Shown piece by piece: positions 1-6,356 of a stretch of DNA of 28,278 bases. Each line of letters starts with the position of its first letter. Within the stretch, counting starts at the first letter, position 1. The notes beneath the pieces were generated by a model, which had not been told where the DNA came from, did no database searches, and saw only the letters and a list, made by a program, of their open reading frames with translations. This DNA comes from a virus. The position numbers and the translations under genes are program-made. Location: IMG/VR virus record IMGVR_UViG_3300032898_000488, positions 1 to 28,278 of that record; one strand, written 5' to 3'.

Positions 1-306
1 ATGGACATCCAACGCTTTCCTCTCTGGAGCAGCGAGGAGGATGCGCGCTTGCGCCAGATGGCCGCGAGCGGCTCTACCAAGCATGAGGTTGCAAGCGCCC
101 TTGGGCGTACGGTCAATGCCGTGGCGGCACGGGCGATGGCCACGCGGGTGCGTTTCCGCAGCCGGCGAGAAGGCGGGGGCGAGGCGGCAACGCCGCGCAG
201 ACGGTGCTTGCGATGCCGGAATATGTTCGACGCTGCGTCCCGATACCGTTTCGTTTGCGATCTTTGTCATGCGATCGAGGAATCGCTTGGCCCGGATCTC
301 GGCTGA
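1..306 (+). CDS. small HTH / zinc-ribbon-like phage protein
   Basis: A 101-residue protein with two visible parts. Residues about 8-50 look like a SANT/Myb- or GcrA-type helix-turn-helix, with the pattern W-S-x-E-E-D-A-R-L near the start and a recognition-helix-like stretch A-L-G-R-T-V-N-A-V around 33-41. Residues about 69-89 carry two CxxC pairs (CLRC and CDLC), a likely zinc-binding ribbon. It is therefore probably a small DNA-binding protein, perhaps a regulator of the late genes or a homing-type accessory protein; the target is unknown. It begins at the first base of the window, so upstream signals are not visible. It is followed after 13 bases by the DUF6362-like gene, with a 'gaggtgg' Shine-Dalgarno between them, suggesting co-transcription. 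The domain call is by eye and the function is inference. Confidence 0.6.
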   Translation: MDIQRFPLWSSEEDARLRQMAASGSTKHEVASALGRTVNAVAARAMATRVRFRSRREGGGEAATPRRRCLRCRNMFDAASRYRFVCDLCHAIEESLGPDLG

Positions 307-319
307 GGCGGAGGTGGAA

Positions 320-745
320 ATGAGCGGAACGTTCGACGCAACGCTGGTTGCATCGCGGCTCGAAGAAGCGGGAGCGACGCTGCTTGCGCTTCCCGCGCGC
401 GGGGCACGCACGGGTTTCAGCGCCAGCGCCTGGCCGGCGGTGCATGAGACGATCGACGCTTATGGATGGTCCGGGACGAGGCTCCGGCCGGCTCTGCCGA
501 GCGCGCAGGCGATCAGCCGCATGGACGAGGCGCTTGGCTGGATCCGGCTTATTCCGAAGGAGAATTATGTGCTTCGGCGCATCGTCGGCGCACGTGCGTT
601 GGTGAGCCCGCTCAATGGAAGGCATCTTTTCTCCTGGCGGAGGCTTGGCGGGCTGCTCGGCGCGGATGGGCGAGCGATTCAGCGTTGGCATGGCAAAGGG
701 ATCGCGACGATCGTTACGGCATTGAATGGGGTTGCCTCCGTCTAG
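320..745 (+). CDS. DUF6362-like helix-turn-helix protein
   Basis: A 141-residue protein matching the DUF6362 pattern as I know it: an N-terminal RLEEAGATLLALPARG, a central A-W-P-x-V-x-x-T-I-D-A-Y-G-W, then A-I-S-R-M-D-E-A-L-G-W-I, and a C-terminal helix-turn-helix-like end (R-x-I-Q-R-W-H-G-K-G-I-A-T-I-V-T-A-L-N-G). Such genes commonly sit just before the terminase in alphaproteobacterial prophages, as here, and may regulate late transcription or help packaging; the biochemical role is not established. The ATG at 320 has 'gaggtgg' about 4-9 bases upstream and starts near residue 1 of the family pattern; the same frame is open further upstream but that part only shadows the preceding gene. The W-K motif usual in the HTH of this family is not obvious here, so the C-terminal fold may have drifted. 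Confidence 0.75.
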   Translation: MSGTFDATLVASRLEEAGATLLALPARGARTGFSASAWPAVHETIDAYGWSGTRLRPALPSAQAISRMDEALGWIRLIPKENYVLRRIVGARALVSPLNGRHLFSWRRLGGLLGADGRAIQRWHGKGIATIVTALNGVASV

Positions 746-1000
746 CTGCCACCGCCGTTTCTTGCCTGGGCATCCCTGTGCCCGCGCTTCGTGCGCGGGC
801 ACATGCGCGTACGGCCGGAAAAGTCCAAGAAGAAAAATGAAAAAACGATTGCTTCAATGGAGCATTTTCCGGCATGGTTTGGAGTATGATGGTTGAGGAG
901 AGCGCGCAGGCACGGCGTTTGCGTGCAGCGCCTTCCGAGCCGGAATCCAATACAAATTTTCCCGATTGATCCTCCGTGTGAAAATGAGGTGCTTGGCCGC
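746..1000 (+). other. leader region before the terminase, with a strong hairpin
   Basis: No convincing gene. It holds a perfect 11-bp inverted repeat (777-787 pairing with 793-803, loop TTCGT) right after the DUF6362-like gene, followed by an A-rich stretch (about 824-848) and then a region of lower GC than its surroundings. There is no T-tract after the hairpin on the + strand. The segment 893-1000 is an open extension of the terminase small subunit frame from a TTG codon, but its composition and sequence do not look like the family. A late promoter might lie in 840-990; I see no clear consensus. Confidence 0.45.
777..803 (+). other. 11-bp stem-loop
   Basis: Perfect inverted repeat, arm TGTGCCCGCGC, loop TTCGT, return arm GCGCGGGCACA, starting 32 bases after the stop codon of the DUF6362-like gene. 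The position fits a transcription terminator or an mRNA-stabilising 3' end, but no run of T follows, so intrinsic termination is doubtful. Confidence 0.5.
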
Positions 1001-1501
1001 ATGCGTGTTCGCAAAGAGGCGCGTGCGCGCTTTCTGAAGGTGCTTGCTGCCACCGGCAATGTCACGCTTGCCGCAGTTGCTTCAGAGTTGCCGCGCGGCA
1101 GCCTTTATCACTGGCGCGAGCGTGACAGGAACTTCGCTGCGGCATGGGCCGAGGCGATCGAGGCGGCGACCGATGCCCTCGAGGCGGAGGCGCGGCGGCG
1201 GGCGATTGAAGGGGTTGAGACGACGATCGTGCAGGGCGGACGGCTGGTGCGGGATGACGAGGGAAATCCGTTGACGATCCGGCGCTATTCCGACAGCCTT
1301 CTGGCGCTCCTTCTGCGCGCGCATCGGCCGGAGAAGTATCAGGCTGAGAAATATCAGGCCGAGAAGTATCGCCAGAGATCGGCACCCGGATCAGCCGAGC
1401 CCGAGCCGCGGAAAGTTTCGTTCACGATGAGGATCGGCGATCCGCCGCAGGATGACGAAGACAAGCCCGTTCGGCCCGGCGATGAAGGAACCGGAGGCTG
1501 A
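1001..1501 (+). CDS. terS: phage terminase small subunit-like protein
   Basis: A 166-residue protein whose first ~60 residues form a helix-turn-helix of the kind found in terminase small subunits: R-F-L-K-V-L-A-A-T-G-N-V-T-L-A-A, then S-L-Y-H-W-R-E-R-D-R-N-F, then W-A-E-A-I-E-A-A-T-D-A-L-E-A-E-A-R-R-R-A. The small subunit recognises the phage DNA and recruits the large subunit. The middle (D-x-x-S-D-S-L-L-A-L-L-L-R-A-H-R-P-E-K-Y) is the hallmark end of this family, then comes a short tandem repeat E-K-Y-Q-A and a charged tail. I chose ATG 1001 because the homologous part starts there; the frame is also open back to a TTG at 893, and GTG 989 is another option. The 3' end overlaps the large subunit gene by 50 bases in another frame, which fits translational coupling. 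Confidence 0.8.
   Translation: MRVRKEARARFLKVLAATGNVTLAAVASELPRGSLYHWRERDRNFAAAWAEAIEAATDALEAEARRRAIEGVETTIVQGGRLVRDDEGNPLTIRRYSDSLLALLLRAHRPEKYQAEKYQAEKYRQRSAPGSAEPEPRKVSFTMRIGDPPQDDEDKPVRPGDEGTGG
1331..1372 (+). repeat. 15-bp coding tandem repeat in terS
   Basis: Almost three copies of a 15-base unit (1331-1345, 1346-1360, partial 1361-1372) encoding E-K-Y-Q-A, E-K-Y-Q-A, E-K-Y-R. The units differ at one or two third-codon positions, so the expansion is not brand new. Length change in units of 15 bases would keep the frame. Confidence 0.85.
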
Positions 1502-2906
1502 CTATGTCCGGCCATGGCTTTACCCAAGGCAGCTTGCGGCGATTTTCCATGGCGAACGCTATGGGATCGTCGAGGCGAGCACCAAGGCGGGCAAGACTGT
1601 CGCCTGTCTGGTGTGGCTCGTCGAGCAGGCGATGCACGGCGGCGAGGGGCAGGCCTTCTGGTGGGTGGCGCCGGTCTATGCGCAGGCGGAGATCGCGTTC
1701 CGGCGTATGAAGATCGGGCTGCCGAAGGAATATCGTGTTGTGAATGAAACGAAGCTCACCGTGACGCTCGCGAACGGAGCGGTGATCTGGTTCAAGTCCG
1801 GCGAGAAGCCTGACACTCTCTATGGCGAGGATGTGGGTGCCGCGGTGATCGATGAGGCATCGCGCGTGCGGGAAGAGGCATGGCACGCGATACGCTCGAC
1901 GTTGACGGCAACGCAGGGACCGGTTCGGATCATCGGCAATGTCAAGGGGCGACGGAACTGGTTTTACCACCTTGCCAGGCGTGCCGAGGGGGGCGAGCCC
2001 GGCATGCGATATGCGCGGCTGACGGCGATGGATGCGGTGGAGGCGGGCGTGCTGAACGCGGCGGAAGTGCAGGATGCCGAGAGAGCATTGCCCGCCGCGG
2101 TGTTTCGCGAGCTTTATCTTGCCGAGGCCAGCGATGACGGAGCCAACCCGTTCGGGCTCGATGCGATCGCGGCGTGCGTGACGGACATGAGCGCTGCTGC
2201 CCCGATATGCTGGGGCTGGGATCTTGCCAAGAGCCGCGATTGGACCGTGGGCATCGCGCTCGACGCGGAGGGAGGTGTGTGCCGGCTCGAACGCTGGCAG
2301 GCACCATGGCAGGAGACGATTGCGCGCGTGCGCGAGGCGGCGGGCGAATTGCCGGCACTGGTGGACGCGACGGGCGCGGGTGACCCCGTGCTCGAGGCGC
2401 TGCAGCGGGGAGGCGCCGGCAATTTCGCGGGGTTCAAGTTTTCGGCGACGAGCAAGCAGCAGCTCATGGAAGGTCTGGCGGTGGCGATTCAGCGCCGGGA
2501 GCTCAGGTTTCCCGATGGGGTGCTTCGCGCCGAACTCGACAGCTTCGCGTTCGAGTACACCCGGACGGGCGTGCGCTATGCGGCGCCTGAGGGAGTGCAT
2601 GACGATTGCGTGTGCGCGCTGGCGCTGGCCTGGCGCAAGGCGCGTGAAGCCGAACCGGCTTCCGGCGTACTGGGCTGGATGATGCGGGTTCTAGCAGAGC
2701 AGCGGGAAACTTCGAATCCCAAGGCGCCGGAACCGCGCGGAAACGAAGGGACGCTGGCGATGAACGATACGGGAGCGGATCTCTATGCGGCCGCGCGGCA
2801 GAGGCTCGGGCTCGATGCGCGATGGCTATGCGCGCGCTGCGGTGGCGTGATCGGCGGGAGCCGCGTGACGGATGGCGTGCAGAGCTGGCATCCGGAATGC
2901 CGATGA
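1452..2906 (+). CDS. terL: phage terminase large subunit
   Basis: The DNA-packaging motor: an ATPase that translocates DNA into the prohead and a nuclease that cuts concatemers. A 484-residue protein. ATPase part: Walker A-like S-T-K-A-G-K-T at 43-49, Walker B A-V-I-D-E-A at 131-136 with D134/E135, and a coupling-type G-N-V-K-G at 162-166. Nuclease part (RNase H fold): W-G-W-D-L-A-K with D257, V-D-A-T-G with D305, and H-D-D at 383-385, giving the acidic metal-binding residues. After the usual end (about residue 400) there is an ~80-residue extension ending in C460-x-x-C463 and H480-x-x-C483, a probable zinc knuckle. The start at 1452 overlaps terS by 50 bases; ATG 1482 is an alternative and would lose only ten non-conserved residues. 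Confidence 0.95.
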   Translation: MTKTSPFGPAMKEPEADYVRPWLYPRQLAAIFHGERYGIVEASTKAGKTVACLVWLVEQAMHGGEGQAFWWVAPVYAQAEIAFRRMKIGLPKEYRVVNETKLTVTLANGAVIWFKSGEKPDTLYGEDVGAAVIDEASRVREEAWHAIRSTLTATQGPVRIIGNVKGRRNWFYHLARRAEGGEPGMRYARLTAMDAVEAGVLNAAEVQDAERALPAAVFRELYLAEASDDGANPFGLDAIAACVTDMSAAAPICWGWDLAKSRDWTVGIALDAEGGVCRLERWQAPWQETIARVREAAGELPALVDATGAGDPVLEALQRGGAGNFAGFKFSATSKQQLMEGLAVAIQRRELRFPDGVLRAELDSFAFEYTRTGVRYAAPEGVHDDCVCALALAWRKAREAEPASGVLGWMMRVLAEQRETSNPKAPEPRGNEGTLAMNDTGADLYAAARQRLGLDARWLCARCGGVIGGSRVTDGVQSWHPECR

Positions 2907-4444
2907 ACGACAGGGGCCCTGGCGCACCCGGAAGCTGGTGGACGGGAAAAGCACGGGGGTTCCTCGCGAACACGTTCGGGGCACCCCGCCGACAAGTCGG
3001 CGGGGACCCCGTCGCGGGGGCCTCGCCGCGCCTGAAACCGGGAGCGGTGCAGAGTGCTGTCGTCCCCGCAGGGAGGCCGTTGTCGGGAGGTGCGCGCGCA
3101 CCGATCGATCCTTACGGATGGAGCGGCGGACAGGACTCGCAATACCGGACGGGGCGGGCCGAGACGCCGCCTTCGGTGCTGAGGGATGTCGATATCGGAA
3201 CGAACTTCTTCTCGCCGTTCCAGCCGGTCCGTCCCTTCGCCCCGCCTGCGGGGAATTATGCGAGGGAGTGGGATTACCCAGTTGGCGTCAATCTCGACTA
3301 TCAGCCGAGGCGGCTTGCGCTGATGCCGCAGCTTCGGCTGATGAGCCAGAGCTGGGGATTGCTGCGCGCGGTGATCGAGACGCGCAAGGACCAGATTCTT
3401 TCCGTGCCCTGGGACATCACGGGGCGTGGAGGCAAGGATGGCGGAAAGCGTGCTGCGGAGATCCGCGAATTCTTCCGCAGGCCCGACCGCAAGAACCGTT
3501 TCCCGCGCTGGGCGCGGCTGCTGCTCGAGGATTTGTTCGTGATCGATGCGCCGGCACTTTATGTGTGGCGGACCGCGGGCAGCCACCCCTATGCGCTGGA
3601 AGTGATCGACGGGGCGACCATTTTGCCCCTTGTCGACGATGCAGGACGGCGGCCGGATTATCCGAGCGCCGCCTTTCAGCAGATCATCAAGGGGCTGCCG
3701 GCGATCGACCTGACCGAGCGTGAGCTGATCTACGCGCCGATGCGACCGCGGCCAGAACTGCCGGTCTATGGCTATTCGCCGGTCGAGCAGATTTATCTGG
3801 AAGCGACGGAAGGCATAAGACGCACGCTCTATCAGCTCGATTTCTGGACCGAGGGCACGCTGCCCGAGCTGATGATCACCGTGCCGGATGGCTGGACGCC
3901 GCAGCAGATTGCGATGTTCCAGGCGAGTTTCGATGCGTTGATGAACGGCAATGCGGCGCTCAAGAGCCGGGTGCGCTTCGTGCCGGGCGGGATGAAGCCG
4001 TTCGACATCAAGAATGCGAATGGTGAAGCGTTGAAGAGCGACTACGACGAATGGTTGGCGCGGCTTGTCTGCTACGCCTTCAGTGTGAACCCGCAGCCCT
4101 TTGTGAAGGAGATGAATCGTGCCACCGCGCAGGTGGCTGACGATACGGCCAAGGAAGAGGGGACGCAGGCGCTGCAAGCCTGGTTCAAGGGCGAAATCAT
4201 GGACCCTTTGATCCAGGACGTGTTCGGCGCCGAGGAGCTGGAGTTCGTCTGGCAGAGCAAGCCGGAGGCGGATCCGATGGCGCAGGCGGAGCTTGCGCAG
4301 ATTCACGTCCGCAACGGGATTCGCAGCATCAATGAGGTGCGCGCGGAGATGGGGCTTGCCCCGGTACCGGAGGGCGAGGCGCTGCGTGTCTATACGGCGG
4401 CGGGGGCAGCACCACTCGCGGTGGTGGCGAAGGAGGGAGCGTGA
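2903..4444 (+). CDS. phage portal protein
   Basis: The portal forms the ring at one capsid vertex through which DNA enters and leaves and to which terminase and tail attach. The 513-residue product has the usual core from about residue 120: M-S-Q-S-W-G-L-L-R-A-V-I-E-T-R-K-D-Q-I (148-165) with V-P-W-D-I following, then Y-S-P-V-E-Q-I-Y-L-E-A-T-E-G-I and the late W-L-A-R-L-V-C-Y-A-F-S-V segment. The ATG at 2903 overlaps the terL stop as ATGA, typical of coupled genes; an in-frame ATG at 2897 is possible. The first ~110 residues are a proline/glycine-rich, low-complexity extension whose DNA carries strong palindromes. The gene ends by overlapping the next start as GTGA. Confidence 0.92.
   Translation: MNDRGPGAPGSWWTGKARGFLANTFGAPRRQVGGDPVAGASPRLKPGAVQSAVVPAGRPLSGGARAPIDPYGWSGGQDSQYRTGRAETPPSVLRDVDIGTNFFSPFQPVRPFAPPAGNYAREWDYPVGVNLDYQPRRLALMPQLRLMSQSWGLLRAVIETRKDQILSVPWDITGRGGKDGGKRAAEIREFFRRPDRKNRFPRWARLLLEDLFVIDAPALYVWRTAGSHPYALEVIDGATILPLVDDAGRRPDYPSAAFQQIIKGLPAIDLTERELIYAPMRPRPELPVYGYSPVEQIYLEATEGIRRTLYQLDFWTEGTLPELMITVPDGWTPQQIAMFQASFDALMNGNAALKSRVRFVPGGMKPFDIKNANGEALKSDYDEWLARLVCYAFSVNPQPFVKEMNRATAQVADDTAKEEGTQALQAWFKGEIMDPLIQDVFGAEELEFVWQSKPEADPMAQAELAQIHVRNGIRSINEVRAEMGLAPVPEGEALRVYTAAGAAPLAVVAKEGA
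2984..3005 (+). repeat. 10-bp perfect palindrome inside the portal gene
   Basis: Arm CCCCGCCGAC, two-base spacer AA, return arm GTCGGCGGGG. It lies in codons 28-34 of the portal gene, within the non-conserved N-terminal extension, and is followed by a second small palindrome (CCCCG TCG CGGGG, 3007-3019). It may be a small palindromic element inserted in frame, or a chance structure in GC-rich DNA. Confidence 0.6.
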
Positions 4445-4683
4445 GCGAGCGAGCGGAGGAGATGCGGCTTTGCCGGCACATGCATGTGGATGGGGCAAAG
4501 CTTTCATTCCGCTATACGCTGAGCGACGGTAGCTTCGTCGGCGAGATCGACATCGCGGCGCGCGGCGGGATGACGATGATGCAGATGCTCGCCTACGACC
4601 TCCTGCAGGTGACGAGCGCCTGGGTGGAAAGCGATGAGACGCCGGAGACGAATGCCGTGCCCTTGATGAAGGGATTGGCGTGA
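4441..4683 (+). CDS. small conserved-looking phage protein, function unknown
   Basis: An 80-residue protein starting with GTG that overlaps the portal stop codon (GTGA), so it is translationally coupled to the portal. It reads as a compact alpha/beta protein: a beta-type G-A-K-L-S-F-R-Y-T-L-S-D-G-S-F-V-G-E-I-D around 18-37, then a helix rich in methionine (M-T-M-M-Q-M-L-A-Y-D-L-L) around 44-55, and an acidic tail. No signal peptide, membrane segment or catalytic motif. Between portal and prohead protease, phages often carry small accessory head genes; I do not recognise the family. The overlap, open frame and codon pattern support it being real. Confidence 0.65.
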   Translation: MSERAEEMRLCRHMHVDGAKLSFRYTLSDGSFVGEIDIAARGGMTMMQMLAYDLLQVTSAWVESDETPETNAVPLMKGLA

Positions 4684-4892
4684 GGATCTGAAAACCTCTG
4701 AAGTCGGTTTCGAAATAGTAATCATGGCGCTGCCGGGTCGTGCAAAGTGACATCGCGCACGACGGAAGCGGAGTGAGAGCGTGATGACCGGAGGTCTGAA
4801 TCACGCGGGAAAACAGATGGCGAGAGCGGGATGGGTGAGCGTGAGCGAACGCAACCCGCGCGAGTGAAACAGCAATTTTCTGGAGTGGCGTG
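4684..4892 (+). other. 209-base gap between portal operon and protease
   Basis: No supported gene. It has lower GC near 4690-4730 and contains an open frame of 27 codons (4784-4867, starting M-T-G-G-L-N-H-A-G-K-Q-M) too short to judge and without a clear Shine-Dalgarno. The protease start has GGAG at 4882-4885. A promoter for the protease and capsid genes could lie here; I see no consensus I would defend. Confidence 0.35.
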
Positions 4893-6344
4893 ATGGTTGG
4901 GTTTTACCTGCCGATCGCGAAGATCGATCGTGAGCAGAGGATGGTGTGGGGATATGCCTCCACGCCGACACGCGATCTGGATGGAGAGGTGATCGCGCTC
5001 GAGGCGATCCGCGGGGCGTTGCCGGATTACATGCAATGGCGAAATGTTCGCGAGATGCATCAGCCGAGCGCAGTGGGCGTGGCCGAGGAGGCGAATATCG
5101 ACGGCAAGGGTCTCTATCTCGGGGCCAGGATCGTCGATGACGAAGCGTGGAAGAAGGTTCTCGCGGAGGTCTATAAAGGTTTTTCAATCGGCGGCAACGT
5201 GACCGAGCGCGACGGAAGCACGGTAACCGGCCTTGAGCTGATCGAGATTTCCCTTGTCGATCGGCCGGCAAATCCGGATTGCCGGATCGAGGTGATCAAG
5301 GCCGCGCATGCGGACGGGACCGCCGAGGCGGAGGCGCCGGCCGAGGAGGCGGACTTTGCCGATCCGGGGTACCTTCCGGATGGGCGCAAGCGCTATCCGA
5401 TCGATACGGAAGACCATATCCGCGCGGCCTGGAGCTATATCCATCGGCAGCGGGATGCGGCCGAATATACGGCCGAAGAGCTCGCTGCAATCGAGCAGCG
5501 GATCATTGCGGCATGGCGGCTTGTGATCGACCCGGCGGGGCCGAGGGCGGCCGGCACGATTTCACCAGGAGTGACGAGGATGGCGGAAGGCGATGTGGGC
5601 AAGCGCGCGCCGGCTGGCGCGCATGCGGGACATCTGAAGAAGGCGGTGCGGCATCTCGGCGAGGCGCACAAAAGCCTGAGCGCCGGCTTGACGTGCATGG
5701 CGAGCGCGGAACGTGCGCTCGGCCAGGATGAGGCAGAGGACGGAATGAATGCGTCGGCGCAGCTGGCGCGCGCGAGGCAGCTTTTGGAGCGGGCGCAGGA
5801 GCAGCATGTGCTTGCGCACCATCACATGGCTGCGGCGCTTGGGGCGGCCTCGGCCGGGCATGTGGGCGAGCGCGGAGAGGAACCGGGCGATGAGGAAACC
5901 GGGATCTATGAACCTGGAGGCGGGCTAATGCCGTTCGGGCTCGACCACATGACCGGGGGGAACGTGCCGGACTATGAAGCGGACAGGCCCTATCCGGGGA
6001 AGGCCGCGCGAGGCGTGCTGACGAAGCGTGAGGCGGAAGCGCTGGCCGAGGCTGCTTATCTGCGCGGAAAGGTCGAGGCGCTCGAGAAAATGCCGGCTTC
6101 TCCGCGCGCGAAACTCTTCGCCGTGCCGCGCGGCGCGTTCGGGGTCAGCGAGGCCGACGAGACGAGCACCATGGAGAAGCTGCTCAAGGGCGTCAATCTC
6201 GATGCGGTGGAGCCGGCGCAACGTCAGGCCGCCGGTGCCCGGCTGATCGGCAACATGATCGCCAATGCGGGGATTTTTGCGCGGCCGGTGATTGGCGATC
6301 CAAGCTTTCGTGGCGGCGCGGGTGCCGGACGTTCGGGCCGATAA
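4893..6344 (+). CDS. prohead protease fused to DUF6582-like and scaffold domains
   Basis: Processes the capsid precursor during head maturation. 483 residues. Residues ~1-135 are an XkdF/HK97-type (U35) serine protease: G-Y-A-S-T-P-T-x-D-L-D-G-E, then H56 in E-M-H-Q-P-S-A-V-G, S98 in Y-K-G-F-S-I-G-G, and the strand E-L-I-E-I-S-L-V-D-R-P-A-N-P; H56 and S98 are the likely catalytic pair. Residues ~158-210 (G-Y-L-P-D-G-R-K-R-Y-P-I onward) match a DUF6582-type domain. Residues ~240-320 are helical with a His cluster, and ~345-483 looks like a scaffold (coiled helix at ~370-395). ATG 4893 is preferred to GTG 4890 because GGAG at 4882-4885 is 7 bases away. Two internal in-frame ATGs (5580, 5928) also have good ribosome sites. 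Confidence 0.88.
   Translation: MVGFYLPIAKIDREQRMVWGYASTPTRDLDGEVIALEAIRGALPDYMQWRNVREMHQPSAVGVAEEANIDGKGLYLGARIVDDEAWKKVLAEVYKGFSIGGNVTERDGSTVTGLELIEISLVDRPANPDCRIEVIKAAHADGTAEAEAPAEEADFADPGYLPDGRKRYPIDTEDHIRAAWSYIHRQRDAAEYTAEELAAIEQRIIAAWRLVIDPAGPRAAGTISPGVTRMAEGDVGKRAPAGAHAGHLKKAVRHLGEAHKSLSAGLTCMASAERALGQDEAEDGMNASAQLARARQLLERAQEQHVLAHHHMAAALGAASAGHVGERGEEPGDEETGIYEPGGGLMPFGLDHMTGGNVPDYEADRPYPGKAARGVLTKREAEALAEAAYLRGKVEALEKMPASPRAKLFAVPRGAFGVSEADETSTMEKLLKGVNLDAVEPAQRQAAGARLIGNMIANAGIFARPVIGDPSFRGGAGAGRSGR
5567..5571 (+). promoter_or_regulatory. candidate internal ribosome binding site (start at 5580)
   Basis: AGGAG followed by an 8-base spacer and an in-frame ATG at 5580 (codon 230 of the protease gene), at the boundary between the DUF6582-like domain and the helical region. 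It could yield a 254-residue protein without the protease. Confidence 0.4.
5916..5920 (+). promoter_or_regulatory. candidate internal ribosome binding site (start at 5928)
   Basis: GGAGG with a 7-base spacer before an in-frame ATG at 5928 (codon 346). Initiation here would make a separate 138-residue scaffold-like protein (begins M-P-F-G-L-D-H-M) ending at the same stop as the protease, like the nested scaffold genes of lambda. Confidence 0.5.
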
Positions 6345-6348
6345 GGAG
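6343..6348 (+). promoter_or_regulatory. ribosome binding site of the major capsid gene
   Basis: AAGGAG overlapping the stop codon of the protease gene. It is only 2 bases from ATG 6351 but 8 bases from ATG 6357, so 6357 is the better start. Confidence 0.75.
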
Positions 6349-6356
6349 ACATGAGA

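Noticed and set aside
893-1000. 36-residue upstream extension of terS from TTG 893
   Set aside because: Weak start codon, sequence unlike the family and composition like a noncoding leader.
2783-4804. Long minus-strand open frame opposite portal (also 1422-2600, 21993-24431 and 24435-27593 opposite other genes)
   Set aside because: Antisense shadows in GC-rich DNA: Arg/His/Pro-rich, no family pattern, and they cross clear + strand genes and their junctions.
4784-4867. 27-codon ORF starting M-T-G-G-L-N-H-A-G-K
   Set aside because: Too short and without a clear ribosome site; slight resemblance to small phage proteins but not supportable.
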